The notes beneath the pieces are model-generated. The model ran no database searches. It saw only the letters and a list, made by a program, of their open reading frames with translations, and was not told the origin of the DNA. This document shows positions 48,092 through 57,335 of a stretch of 64,000 bases of DNA, piece after piece. Position 1 is the stretch's first letter. The number at the start of each line of letters is the position of its first letter. The position numbers were made by a program, and so were the translations under genes. This stretch comes from Corynebacterium uberis (GTDB taxonomy: Bacteria > Actinomycetota > Actinomycetes > Mycobacteriales > Mycobacteriaceae), in assembly GCF_020616335.1 (NCBI RefSeq), contig NZ_CP085051.1, positions 1,426,001 to 1,490,000 of the forward strand. The letters run 5' to 3'.

Positions 48092-50455
48092 CTAGTCCTC
48101 GTCGCCGGAATCGTCGACCGGGACCAGCGAGATCTTGCCGCGGTTATCAATGTCGGCGATCTCCACCTCGATGGTGTCGCCGACGTTGATCACGTCCTCG
48201 ACCTTCTCGATGCGCTTCTTGCCGCCCAGGTTGGAGATGTGGATGAGCCCATCGCGGCCCGGGGTCAGGGAGACGAACGCACCGAAGGCGACCGTCTTGA
48301 CCACGGTGCCCAAGAACCGCTCGCCCACCTTAGGCAGCTGCGGGTTAGCAATGGCGTTGATCTTCTCAATCGCCGCGTCCGCCGCCTCACCGGTGGCTGC
48401 GGAGACATAGACGGTGCCGTCTTCCTCGATGGAGACGTCAGCGCCGGTCTCCTCCGTCAGGGCGTTGATGTTCTTGCCCTTCGGGCCGATCAGCTCGCCG
48501 ATCTTGGACACCGGGATGTGCACCGTGGTGATCTTCGGCGCCAGCGGGTTCATGTCATCCGGGGTCTCAATGACCGTGGCCATCGTGTCCAGGATGGCCA
48601 GGCGAGCCTCGCGCGCCTGGTTGAGCGCGGCCGCCAGGACCTCCGAGGGGATCCCGTCCAGCTTGGTATCCAGCTGCAGCGCGGTGACAAAGTCCTCCGT
48701 GCCGGCCACCTTGAAGTCCATGTCGCCGAAGGCATCCTCGGCGCCCAGGATATCGGTGAGCGCAACGTACTCGGTCTTGCCGTCCACATCACCAGAGACC
48801 AGGCCCATAGCAATACCGGCCACCGGAGCCTTCAGCGGCACGCCGGCGTTGAGCAGCGACAACGTCGAGGCGCACACGGAGCCCATCGACGTCGAGCCGT
48901 TCGAGCCAAGGGCCTCAGAGACCTGGCGGATGGTGTAGGGGAAGTCCTCCCGGGAAGGGATCACCGGGCGCAGCGCGCGCTCGGCGAGCGCACCGTGGCC
49001 GATCTCGCGGCGCTTCGGCGAACCGACGCGGCCGGTCTCGCCGGTGGAATACGGCGGGAAGTTGTAGTGGTGGATGTAGCGCTTGGACTTCTGCGGAGAC
49101 AGCGAGTCAATCTGCTGCTCCATCTTGAGCATATCCAGCGTGGTCACACCCAGAATCTGGGTCTCGCCGCGCTCGAACAGCGCCGAGCCGTGGGCACGCG
49201 GGATGAGCTCCACCTCTACCTCAAGGTGGCGGATGTCGGTGGTCTTGCGGCCATCGATGCGGTAGTGCTCGCTGAGGATCTTCTCACGCACCACCTTCTT
49301 CATCACGGCGTTGTAGGCCGCACGGATCTGCTTGGACGCCTCCGCGGGGCTTAAGTCATCGCGCCCGTCACCGCTGAAGCGATCCACCAGGGCGTCCTCA
49401 ACAGAGACCATGTGCTCGTTGGTGGCGTCGTCGCGGTCCTGCTTGCCGGGAATGGTCATGAGCTGGCCGAGCTTCTTCACGGCCTTCTTCTCCACCGCGG
49501 AGTAGATCTCATCGGTGTAGGGCGGGAAGACGGGGAACTGCTTGGCGGAATCCGATCCTGCCCGCTCGGCCAGACCCTCCTGGGCGCGGCACAGCACGGC
49601 GATGAACGGCTTTGCGGCCTCCAGGCCTTCAGCCACGGTGGACTCGGTGGGCACGGGCGCGCCCTCGGCGATGCGCTCAACAACCTGGTCGCCGGCGCCG
49701 GCCTCCACCATCATGATGGCCACGTCTTCTTCCGCGTCGCGGCCCGAGCCGCGGGTGACAATGCGCCCGGCGACGACGATCTCAAAGATCGCCTGCTCGT
49801 GTTGTTCCACGGTGGGGAATGCCACCCACTGGCCTTTCGGGTGGTCCTCATCAGCCAGCAGCGCCATGCGCACGCCACCGACCGCGCCGGACACCGGCAG
49901 GCCGGAAATCTGCGTGGCGGCCGAAGCACCGTTGATGGCCACGACGTCGTAGAACTCCTCCGGAGACTGCGACATGACGGTGATGACTACCTGGACCTCA
50001 TTGCGCAGACCCTTGACAAAGGTCGGGCGCAGGGGGCGGTCGATGAGGCGGCAGGCCAGGATCGCGTCCGTGGACGGGCGGCCTTCGCGGCGGAAGAAGG
50101 AGCCGGGGATGCGTCCCGCGGCGTACATGCGCTCTTCCACGTCAACGGTCAGCGGGAAGAAGTCCAGGTTCTCCCGCGGGCTGGATGACGCCGTGGTGGT
50201 CGCCAGCAGCATCGTGTCATCGTCCAAATAGGTGGTCACGGAGCCGTCGGCCTGTCGGGCCAGCTGGCCCGTTTCAAAACGAATCTCGCGGGTACCAAAG
50301 TCCCCGTTATCAATCGTGGCAATCGCCTCGGTGATATTGACGTCTTCATCAAACCCGAACTCAACAAACTTGTCCGCGTTTTTCACCGGGCTGGTCTTCC
50401 CCCTCCGAGCCCCACCGCTGTTATTTTTCTTGCTGTCATTGCGCCGTCTAGGCAA
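48092..50455 (-). CDS. pnp: Polyribonucleotide nucleotidyltransferase / guanosine pentaphosphate synthetase
   Basis: A 787-residue PNPase (GpsI). Two RNase PH domains (the second with [15 protein letters not shown] and [16 protein letters not shown] core), then a KH domain ([20 protein letters not shown]) and an S1 domain ([20 protein letters not shown]). It degrades RNA 3'-5' and in actinobacteria can make polynucleotide tails and pppGpp. The start is TTG at 50455, with a perfect AAGGAGG seven bases before. rpsO lies upstream. Confidence 0.96.
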   Translation of the reverse strand: MPRRRNDSKKNNSGGARRGKTSPVKNADKFVEFGFDEDVNITEAIATIDNGDFGTREIRFETGQLARQADGSVTTYLDDDTMLLATTTASSSPRENLDFFPLTVDVEERMYAAGRIPGSFFRREGRPSTDAILACRLIDRPLRPTFVKGLRNEVQVVITVMSQSPEEFYDVVAINGASAATQISGLPVSGAVGGVRMALLADEDHPKGQWVAFPTVEQHEQAIFEIVVAGRIVTRGSGRDAEEDVAIMMVEAGAGDQVVERIAEGAPVPTESTVAEGLEAAKPFIAVLCRAQEGLAERAGSDSAKQFPVFPPYTDEIYSAVEKKAVKKLGQLMTIPGKQDRDDATNEHMVSVEDALVDRFSGDGRDDLSPAEASKQIRAAYNAVMKKVVREKILSEHYRIDGRKTTDIRHLEVEVELIPRAHGSALFERGETQILGVTTLDMLKMEQQIDSLSPQKSKRYIHHYNFPPYSTGETGRVGSPKRREIGHGALAERALRPVIPSREDFPYTIRQVSEALGSNGSTSMGSVCASTLSLLNAGVPLKAPVAGIAMGLVSGDVDGKTEYVALTDILGAEDAFGDMDFKVAGTEDFVTALQLDTKLDGIPSEVLAAALNQAREARLAILDTMATVIETPDDMNPLAPKITTVHIPVSKIGELIGPKGKNINALTEETGADVSIEEDGTVYVSAATGEAADAAIEKINAIANPQLPKVGERFLGTVVKTVAFGAFVSLTPGRDGLIHISNLGGKKRIEKVEDVINVGDTIEVEIADIDNRGKISLVPVDDSGDED

Positions 50456-50575
50456 CCTTGACCCTCCTTCGGGGTAATCAATCCGGCGATCGTCGCTGCC
50501 GCCGTGTCTGGGATATATGTCAACTCACCAGAGTCTAGCAGCCGATCCGCTATATACCACCCCGTTACGCGCAAA

Positions 50576-50611
50576 CGCCCGGAGTCAGCCAAATAATGGC
50601 AACTCCGGGCG
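50576..50611 (-). terminator. Hairpin between rpsO and pnp
   Basis: CGCCCGGAGT (50576-50585) and ACTCCGGGCG (50602-50611) form a 10-bp stem 40 bases after the rpsO stop; on the minus strand it is followed by TTTGCG. It may be an attenuator or an RNase processing site between rpsO and pnp, as in other bacteria. Confidence 0.6.
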
Positions 50612-50652
50612 GGAGGGCAATCTCGGGACTTTCCATCCCGGGAAAGTAACGC

Positions 50653-50922
50653 CTAGCGGCGCAGCCCCAGACGCTTGATGAGGTCGCGGTAGCGATCAAT
50701 GTTGGTCTGCGACAGGTAGTTGAGCAGACCGCGACGGCGGCCGACCATCAGCAGCAGGCCACGACGCGAGTGGTGGTCATGCTTGTGATCTTTCAGGTGC
50801 TCCGTCAGGTTGTTGATGCGCTCCGTCAGCAGCGCAACCTGGGCCTCCGGAGAGCCCGTGTCCGTCTCATGAAGGCCGTATTCCTTCAGGATTTCCTTCT
50901 TCTTCTCAGTGCTCAAAGCCAT
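50653..50922 (-). CDS. rpsO: 30S ribosomal protein S15
   Basis: An 89-residue S15, full length. Conserved block [20 protein letters not shown] and [31 protein letters not shown] at the end. It binds 16S rRNA helices 20-22. It precedes pnp, the common bacterial order, and is followed by a hairpin. Confidence 0.98.
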   Translation of the reverse strand: MALSTEKKKEILKEYGLHETDTGSPEAQVALLTERINNLTEHLKDHKHDHHSRRGLLLMVGRRRGLLNYLSQTNIDRYRDLIKRLGLRR

Positions 50923-50956
50923 GGAAGATTCACCTCACAGTTATTTCAGTCCACAT

Positions 50957-50980
50957 GAAAAGAACCGCCCCGCGGGGCGG
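50957..50980 (-). terminator. GC-rich terminator downstream of the MFS gene
   Basis: CCGCCCC (50965-50971) and GGGGCGG (50974-50980) make a tight stem followed on the minus strand by TTCTTTT. It lies 80 bases after the MFS stop and 40 bases before rpsO, so it probably insulates rpsO from the iunH-MFS unit. Confidence 0.7.
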
Positions 50981-51059
50981 CGGGCGCGACTACTGTGGAC
51001 CGCAGTCGCTTCAACCTGGACCAGACCCTACCACAGGGCCCAATCCAGGTGAAAAATAG

Positions 51060-52472
51060 CTACTCCTGTGCGCTGGCGCGCCCCCACGCATCCGCGTAGA
51101 GATGACGGCGCACCACCAGGAACCACACCACCCCGGCCACGCTGATCGCGCCCAGGATGAGGAAGATGACGGAGAAGTGGGCCGCCTGGCCCGCACTCGC
51201 CCCCGTGACCGTCACCTGGGCGAAGGCAGAGCTGCTCATCAGCGCACCAAAGATGGCCACGCCGATAGACGGGGAGACGTTCATCGCCAGGTCATTGAGC
51301 CCCACCGCGCGGCCGGACTCTGACACGTCAACCGTCCCCACGACCGTGTCCACCACGGGCGAGTACATCATGGCCAAGCCGGCGAAGAAGAAGATGGCGC
51401 TCAACCCGATAGCCCAGATCCCTGACTCCAGCGTAAAGGCGGCGAGGAACGCGGACAGCGCCATCAGGATGCCCGCCAGGAGAATACCCGGGCCGCGCCC
51501 GATCCAGCCCACAATGCGCCCGGAGAGCATGCCCGTGGCCCCACCAACGAGGTTGGCCCACAGCAGCACGAAGGACATGGCCATGGTGTTGCGCCCATAC
51601 AGCGCAGCCCCCACCGAGTTAAACAGCGGGTTCATAGCGTATTGGCCAAGGTAGAACACCAGGATCAGGGATACCGCCATGAGGTAGCGGCGGTTAGCAA
51701 AAAACGCGGGGCTGACAAATGGGTCCTTGGCTTTGGCAATGTAGGCGCCAAAGACCACCAAGAGGACAACGAACAGGCCCAGCAGCCACCACTTTTGGGT
51801 GCTAAAGAAGATCACCAGGCTGCCCACCATGAATCCCGCGATGACAAATCCGATGACGTCAATGCGTTGGGCGCGCCCGCGCACATCGGGCAAGTTAGCC
51901 AGCAGCGACGGGGCGAAGAAGAGGGACAACAGCGGGATGATGAACAACCAGGTCCAATTCACCCGGGACAGTTGGCCCGCCGCCACAATGCCCACCGCGG
52001 TAGAAAACTGGTAGGCCGCGGTGAACACGCCAAAGTAGATGACCTTCTTGGCCCCGGGGGCGTATTTGGTGGCCACCACCAGGTAGACGGAACCGGCGAC
52101 TTGGCAGCCGGCGGTCTGGATTGCCCGGGCGATGATGACTAACCAGATGCTTGAGCCGCTGAGCAGCCCCAGCACGGAGCCGACCACAATGAGCACCAGG
52201 CCCACGAGCATGAGCCGGCGCAGGGACACAAAGTCGCCGAGGGAGCCATAGATGACGCAGGCGATGCCCAGGACAACGCCCGGAATGGCGGTAATCAGTG
52301 AGGCCTGCTCTGGGGCCCCCAGGTCTGCTCCGATGTCCGCAAAGACAAAGTTGAATGCCTGCAGACACAGGATTCCGAAGACAAAGATGAACACCAGCCC
52401 CGGCATGGCCTTGAGCACTTTGGTGGTGTCCACGGTGGTATCCGCCGCAGTCGGGGTCGGGGAAGACGTCAT
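51060..52472 (-). CDS. Major facilitator superfamily transporter
   Basis: A 470-residue MFS protein with about 14 membrane helices (DHA2-like). Motif A region reads GSLGDFVSLRRLMLVG, with the proline-free helix 5 end ARAIQTAGCQVAGSVY. Substrate unknown; the neighbouring nucleoside hydrolase hints at nucleoside or base transport, inference only. ATG 52472 has AAAGGAC upstream. Confidence 0.85.
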   Translation of the reverse strand: MTSSPTPTAADTTVDTTKVLKAMPGLVFIFVFGILCLQAFNFVFADIGADLGAPEQASLITAIPGVVLGIACVIYGSLGDFVSLRRLMLVGLVLIVVGSVLGLLSGSSIWLVIIARAIQTAGCQVAGSVYLVVATKYAPGAKKVIYFGVFTAAYQFSTAVGIVAAGQLSRVNWTWLFIIPLLSLFFAPSLLANLPDVRGRAQRIDVIGFVIAGFMVGSLVIFFSTQKWWLLGLFVVLLVVFGAYIAKAKDPFVSPAFFANRRYLMAVSLILVFYLGQYAMNPLFNSVGAALYGRNTMAMSFVLLWANLVGGATGMLSGRIVGWIGRGPGILLAGILMALSAFLAAFTLESGIWAIGLSAIFFFAGLAMMYSPVVDTVVGTVDVSESGRAVGLNDLAMNVSPSIGVAIFGALMSSSAFAQVTVTGASAGQAAHFSVIFLILGAISVAGVVWFLVVRRHLYADAWGRASAQE

Positions 52473-52533
52473 GGCGGTTGTCCTTTCTGTGTGAGTCACA
52501 GTGGTTGACCAAACGAGCCAACGCTCGGTGGGA

Positions 52534-53490
52534 CTAATCGCGTGCTTCGAGCACTGAGCCGATCCGGGCCATGAATTCCTTTAAGAATCGATCCACGTCC
52601 ACGCCCACGGCGGCGCGTGAGGTCTTGGTGGCCTCGCGCAGCCGCTTTTCATCCCCGATGGTGCGCCCGCGCGTCTCCCCTTCGGTGTCTACCTTGAGGT
52701 TGATGTCCAAGCAGGTGACCAGGGATGGATCCACCGCCACGCCCACGGCGAGCGGGTCGTGCAGGCCGCAGCCGCCCAGGTAGGGGGCAGTGGTCTCATA
52801 GGCCTTGATGTAGTAGTCCGTGATGTCCGCCATCGCCGTGGCGGCGGGGGTGCCCAGGGCGCGCCATACGGCGGTGTCCTGGTAGGTCAGCAGGGTCTGC
52901 AGGGTGACGTCCAGGCCGATCATAGTGAGGTCCTTGGCCTGGCGCAGCACGGTGTCGGCAGCTTCCGGATCCTGGTTGATGTTCGCCTCGGTCCAGGCGT
53001 TGACGTTGCCCGGCACGGTCAGCGCGCCGCCCATGATGACGATGTGCGCATTGTCCGCGAAGGTGGGGTCCTTGGCCATGGCCGCCGCAAGGTTGGTGCA
53101 GGGCCCCGTGGCCACGATGACCAGATCATCCCCGTGGGTGGCCACGGCGTCGATAAGAAAATCAACCGCACTGGTCTGCTCGAGACTGCGGGCAGACGCC
53201 GGGATATCCACATCCCCGATGCCGTTGTGGCCGTGGATGAACGCGGAGATCTCCAGCACCTCGAAGCCGTCGGTGGTGCTGGCGTGCGGCTCGCCGACGT
53301 AGACGGGCACCTCGGGGTGGCCCAGCAGGTCGAGCAGTGCTAGGTCATTGGCGGCGCCTTGTTCAATAAGAACGTTGCCGTAGGTGCACGTCACGCCGAT
53401 GAGCTCGAGTTCCGGCGAGCCGAGGGCATACGCCAGGGCCAGGGCATCATCGACGCCAGTATCAAGGTCGAGGATGATCTTGCGAGTCAT
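52534..53490 (-). CDS. iunH: Nucleoside hydrolase (IunH/RihA family)
   Basis: A 318-residue nucleoside hydrolase. Calcium-binding DLDTGVDDALALAYAL at the N-terminus (D-x-D-x-G-x-DD), VIMGGALTVPGNVNAWTEAN, and the late His in GCGLHDPLAVGVA. It cleaves the N-glycosidic bond of nucleosides for salvage. It lies 61 bases upstream of the MFS gene in the same direction. Confidence 0.93.
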   Translation of the reverse strand: MTRKIILDLDTGVDDALALAYALGSPELELIGVTCTYGNVLIEQGAANDLALLDLLGHPEVPVYVGEPHASTTDGFEVLEISAFIHGHNGIGDVDIPASARSLEQTSAVDFLIDAVATHGDDLVIVATGPCTNLAAAMAKDPTFADNAHIVIMGGALTVPGNVNAWTEANINQDPEAADTVLRQAKDLTMIGLDVTLQTLLTYQDTAVWRALGTPAATAMADITDYYIKAYETTAPYLGGCGLHDPLAVGVAVDPSLVTCLDINLKVDTEGETRGRTIGDEKRLREATKTSRAAVGVDVDRFLKEFMARIGSVLEARD

Positions 53491-53583
53491 GAGGTTGTCA
53501 GACCTGCCTTCTTGGATGAGAAAGGGAACAAAATTGTGTGTCCCGGCAAGTCTATCCTGTCCGCAGTTGACCGCCCGCCGGCC

Positions 53584-54546
53584 TTATGCCCCGAGGATCT
53601 CGCGGGCTCGGGCAACATCGCGACCCATGGCTTCGAGCAGGTCATCGACCCCTTCGAACTTGACCATGGGGCGCAGGTGCTCAACAAATTCCACGGTGGC
53701 GGTGCGGCCATAAAGATCCGCGTCGCGCCCGATGATAAAGGACTCCACGCTGCGGGGATGGTCCCCAAAGGTGGGATTAGTGCCTACTGAAATGGCTGCA
53801 GGGTAAGCCTGCCGGGCGGCAATATCGCCGTCAATAGTGCAGTCCTCCACCACCGTGACCCAGCCCGCATACACGCCATCGACGGGCAGCGCGACGGATT
53901 CAGCAAAGTACTGGTTAGCGGTGGGATAGCCCAGCTGGGCGCCGCCGCGCCCCTGGCCGTGAACGATCTTGGCCGTCACCGAATAATTGCGGCCCAGCAC
54001 CTGCGCCGCCCCGGAGACATCGCCTTGGGCCAACAGGTCGCGCACCAGGGAGGAGCACAGGGGCTGGCCGTCCTGGCGCAGCAGGTCCACGATGGTCACC
54101 GCGATCCCGTGGCGCGCGCCCAGCTCCCGCAGGGTGTGCGCGTTGGCCTCTCCCCCGCGCCCGAAGGTGAAGTTTTCTCCCACAAAGACGGCCGTGGCAT
54201 GGAGGGTATCGGCCAGCAGCGAGGTGACGTAGAGCTCCGGGCTTAGGCCCGCCAGCTCGCGGGTGAAGTTGACCACCAGCACCGCGTCGATGCCCAACTC
54301 TTCGGCCAGGGCGCACCGCTGCTGCAGGGAGGTCAGCTGCGTGGGGGCTTGGCCGGGGAGGAACACGCTGATGGGGTGCGGGTCAAAGGTGACCATGACG
54401 CACCGGGCGCCCTGGTCTTGGGCGTGCGTCACCGCCGCGCGGATGAGGGCCTGATGGCCTTTGTGCACGCCGTCAAAAACTCCGATGGTGGCTACGCAAC
54501 CCTGCATGTCGGAGGGGACTTCTGCTAGTCCATGCCAAATATCCAC
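53584..54546 (-). CDS. ribF: Bifunctional riboflavin kinase / FAD synthetase
   Basis: A 320-residue RibF. N-terminal FMN adenylyltransferase with GVFDGVHKGHQALI and FTFGRGG; C-terminal riboflavin kinase with [18 protein letters not shown] and NPTFGDHPRSVESFI. It makes FMN and FAD from riboflavin. GTG start; divergent from truB by 32 bases, so the two promoters face each other. Confidence 0.96.
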   Translation of the reverse strand: MDIWHGLAEVPSDMQGCVATIGVFDGVHKGHQALIRAAVTHAQDQGARCVMVTFDPHPISVFLPGQAPTQLTSLQQRCALAEELGIDAVLVVNFTRELAGLSPELYVTSLLADTLHATAVFVGENFTFGRGGEANAHTLRELGARHGIAVTIVDLLRQDGQPLCSSLVRDLLAQGDVSGAAQVLGRNYSVTAKIVHGQGRGGAQLGYPTANQYFAESVALPVDGVYAGWVTVVEDCTIDGDIAARQAYPAAISVGTNPTFGDHPRSVESFIIGRDADLYGRTATVEFVEHLRPMVKFEGVDDLLEAMGRDVARAREILGA

Positions 54547-54578
54547 CCGTTTAGGCTAACGCATAGACTCCTTAAGCT

Positions 54579-55484
54579 ATGACCGATCCCCTTTCCGGCT
54601 CCGGACTCGTCATCGTTGACAAGCCTTCGGGCATGACCTCCCACGACGTGGTGGGGCGCCTGCGCCGAGCGTTTGGCACCAAAAAGGTCGGCCACGCCGG
54701 CACCCTTGATCCCCTGGCCACCGGGGTGCTGGTGATGGGGATTGGCCGCGGCACCCGCTTTTTGGCGCACCTGGTGGCCACCACAAAGTCCTACGACGCG
54801 ACCATGCGCCTGGGCGCCACCAGCACTACCGACGACGCCGAGGGCACCATCACCCCCACCGCCTCACCGCAGGCACTCTCTTTGCTTGACGACGCCGCCC
54901 TCGCCCGCGCCACCACCAGCCTCACCGGAGACATCATGCAGCGGCCCACCAGGGTCTCTGCCATCAAGATCGACGGCAAGCGCGCCCACCAGCGCGCCCG
55001 CGACGGCGAGGACTTTGACATCCCCGCCCGGCCTGTGACCGTCACCCGCTTTGACATCCTGGGCATTCGCCGCGCAGACGACCACATTGACCTCGATGTC
55101 TCCGTGGATTGCTCATCTGGCACCTACATCCGCGCGCTTGCCCGCGACCTCGGCGAGGCTTTAGGCGTCGGCGGGCACATCACCGCCTTGCGCCGCACCG
55201 CGGTGGGACCCTTCCATATTGACGATGCCCACCCGCTCGACCAGATCGAATCCACCCCCGAGCTCTCACTCACCCTCGATGAGGCCCTGCTGGCCTGCTA
55301 CCCACGCCTGGACGTCACCGCGGAGGAATACCAGGCCCTCGCCCTGGGCAAGTGGCTAGAGCCCCGTGGGCTGGCAGGCACCCACGCCGCAGTCGGCCCC
55401 GACGGGCGCGTGGTGGCCTTGGTCGCAGAGGAAGGCAAGCGGTTGCGCACCGTCTTTGTCGCCCGGCCGGCCACGCTGGGGTAG
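54579..55484 (+). CDS. truB: tRNA pseudouridine-55 synthase
   Basis: A 301-residue TruB. Catalytic Asp in VGHAGTLDPLATGVLVMG, VDKPSGMTSHDVV at the start, and CSSGTYIRALARDLG. It makes pseudouridine 55 in tRNA T-loops. TAGACT (54564-54569) lies nine bases before the ATG with no Shine-Dalgarno, so leaderless translation is likely. It is convergent with the ABC exporter (17-base gap). Confidence 0.96.
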   Translation: MTDPLSGSGLVIVDKPSGMTSHDVVGRLRRAFGTKKVGHAGTLDPLATGVLVMGIGRGTRFLAHLVATTKSYDATMRLGATSTTDDAEGTITPTASPQALSLLDDAALARATTSLTGDIMQRPTRVSAIKIDGKRAHQRARDGEDFDIPARPVTVTRFDILGIRRADDHIDLDVSVDCSSGTYIRALARDLGEALGVGGHITALRRTAVGPFHIDDAHPLDQIESTPELSLTLDEALLACYPRLDVTAEEYQALALGKWLEPRGLAGTHAAVGPDGRVVALVAEEGKRLRTVFVARPATLG

Positions 55485-55501
55485 AGGCACACCTGGGCGG
55501 C

Positions 55502-57067
55502 TTAAGGCTCTCCGCCAGCGCCTGCCAGCCGGTAAACGCCATCTCCATTGCGAATCGGAGCATCTGGGTCGTGCGTAGCCACGATGACCCGGTTGCGCGT
55601 GGCGTAGTCCTCAATGAGCTGCCAGATTCTTGCGCGTGTTGCAGCGTCGAGGCTGCTCGTCGGCTCATCCAACACGACTACCCCACCCGTAGATGCCAGC
55701 GCCCGGGCGATGGCAATGCGTTGGCGCTGGCCTCCCGACACTCCACCCCCCTCACCAGCAACGTCACGCAGGTGATCAGCCCCGCCGGCGCAGAAGGACG
55801 CGAGCCCAACTCTTCTTAGCAGTGTGTCCGCTGCCTCGCCGGAAACCGCGCGGCCAAAAACCACGTTGTCCTGAGCTGAGGCGTTGAGGAGTCCAGGTGA
55901 TTGTTGGACGTACCCGGATGCATCGGGGATTGATACCGCGGAGGCATTGAGGCCCAGCAGGCCCTCCGCGAGGGTCGTTTTGCCCGACCCGCTTGGCCCG
56001 AGGATCCACAGCGGCCTGCCGGGGTGACGGTCAGCTAGTGCGACAACTGTTTCGATCTGTTCGCGTCCCGCAGGGGCTATCCCCTCCTGTTTCCGGTGCG
56101 GCGGGCGGATCTTCTTCTGCGCCTCGTCATGTTGGGCGATGGCGACCACCAATGAAGAGATGCCAAAGCCAACAGACTGCAGCGGACTAATTGCGGCAAC
56201 CGCGATTCCTACAGTTGCGACAATCGCCCCGATCACCTGGGCATCTGCTACCGGCACGCGTGAGCTCACTGTAAAGACCAGGCAGCATAGCGTTGCAGCC
56301 AGCACACTGCCTTGCGCCACATACAGGCGCCTGGTTGCACAATAGGAATCTGCTGCTGCATGTTCAACGGTGCACCGATCCGCGCGATAGCGTGCGGTCA
56401 AAAACCCTTCGACCCCAAACGTCACCGCTTCTTTCCAAAGGGAGAGACAATTGCCAAGGACACCAAAGCTGCGCGTATTTTCCTTGAAGAATGCCGACTG
56501 CGCCTTGTGATGGGCGGTAATAAGTGGCGTGCTCGCCAGGCTGTAGGCGACTGCCGCTGCGAGCACGATCACCGCCTCCAGCCAGGAACTAGCCATGACC
56601 ACTGCCCCCAACCCGGCCGCGAGGCGCAGACCGGCCGGAAGCACGGAAAGATAAAACCCCGACAGACACTCGCGATAGGCAGCGCCCTCGCTGTCGATGG
56701 CGAAGGAAATCTCGCCGTCGTCTAGTCGGTGGCGAATAGCCGGGTCAGCACGAATACTATCGCGAAGACTGCCGGCCATGACCTCTGATTGCAGACGCTG
56801 CTCAATAAATCCATAGAGCGGATAGATGAGATAAGTCAGGCACGAACCAGTTAGCCACAGCACCGAATACGCGATGGCCACGGCCACAGCCTCGCGCAGA
56901 AATTCTGCTCGATCCGATGCCTCCGTCATGGCACCTACGCCCTGCCCTAGGACATAGGGCGCCGCCACCGCGCTCGCTGAAGAACACACGATGGCAAGCA
57001 CGACGGTGAGATTGCGCCACGGCGACACTCGCCAGCCAGCAGCAATGACCACGAGAAATTTGTTCAT
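55502..57067 (-). CDS. Fused ABC exporter (permease-ATPase) coupled to a small ORF
   Basis: A 521-residue single-polypeptide half-transporter: six membrane helices in residues 1-300, then the ATPase with Walker A GPSGSGKTTL, Q-loop YVQQSPG, signature GVSGGQRQRIA, Walker B VVVLDEPTSS and H-loop VIVATHDP. It is shorter than most exporters and has no N-terminal C39 peptidase. It overlaps the 42-codon ORF upstream (ATGA). I do not recall this gene between truB and pptT in C. glutamicum or M. tuberculosis, so it is probably an acquired unit. Codon use seems less GC-rich than its neighbours. Substrate unknown; the peptide is one candidate. Confidence 0.88.
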   Translation of the reverse strand: MNKFLVVIAAGWRVSPWRNLTVVLAIVCSSASAVAAPYVLGQGVGAMTEASDRAEFLREAVAVAIAYSVLWLTGSCLTYLIYPLYGFIEQRLQSEVMAGSLRDSIRADPAIRHRLDDGEISFAIDSEGAAYRECLSGFYLSVLPAGLRLAAGLGAVVMASSWLEAVIVLAAAVAYSLASTPLITAHHKAQSAFFKENTRSFGVLGNCLSLWKEAVTFGVEGFLTARYRADRCTVEHAAADSYCATRRLYVAQGSVLAATLCCLVFTVSSRVPVADAQVIGAIVATVGIAVAAISPLQSVGFGISSLVVAIAQHDEAQKKIRPPHRKQEGIAPAGREQIETVVALADRHPGRPLWILGPSGSGKTTLAEGLLGLNASAVSIPDASGYVQQSPGLLNASAQDNVVFGRAVSGEAADTLLRRVGLASFCAGGADHLRDVAGEGGGVSGGQRQRIAIARALASTGGVVVLDEPTSSLDAATRARIWQLIEDYATRNRVIVATHDPDAPIRNGDGVYRLAGAGGEP

Positions 57068-57192
57068 TTTTTCACCCCACTCCTGGTTGCGAATCCGCCA
57101 GGATCCCAGCCAGCATCAACGATTGTCTTTCCTCCCGCAGGAGGAACCTTGATCATCAGCACACACTCGATCACCCAGGGACTGCGGCGCAC
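57064..57192 (-). CDS. Small ORF (42 aa) translationally coupled to the ABC exporter
   Basis: GTG start at 57192 preceded by AAAGGGG five bases upstream, stop TGA overlapping the exporter ATG as ATGA. The peptide begins MRRSPWVIECVLMIKV, then has PPAGGKTIVDAGWDPGG and ends FATRSGVKK. It has one Cys, two Trp and an internal double Gly, and no membrane span or known family. The frame is open for about 24 codons upstream but lacks a start codon there. Roles could include exported peptide, transporter subunit or regulatory leader peptide; none is shown. Confidence 0.65.
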   Translation of the reverse strand: MRRSPWVIECVLMIKVPPAGGKTIVDAGWDPGGFATRSGVKK

Positions 57193-57335
57193 CGCTGCCC
57201 CTTTAAAGGAAAAAGACTTTCCTACCTGGTGTGGTTGCTGGAATTCGTCGGCATGGAAGCTCCTGGCTGCTTGACCGTGGGGTGCATGAAACGGGGCGTT
57301 GGCAAAACACTAACAGACAGCTGGGACCCCGCAAT

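Noticed and set aside
48086-49354. 422-codon open frame on the + strand
   Set aside because: Antisense to pnp; no conserved signature.
57064-57192. Lasso peptide or lanthipeptide precursor
   Set aside because: No maturation enzymes nearby, no Thr at the -2 leader position, only one Cys; left as a small ORF of unknown role.
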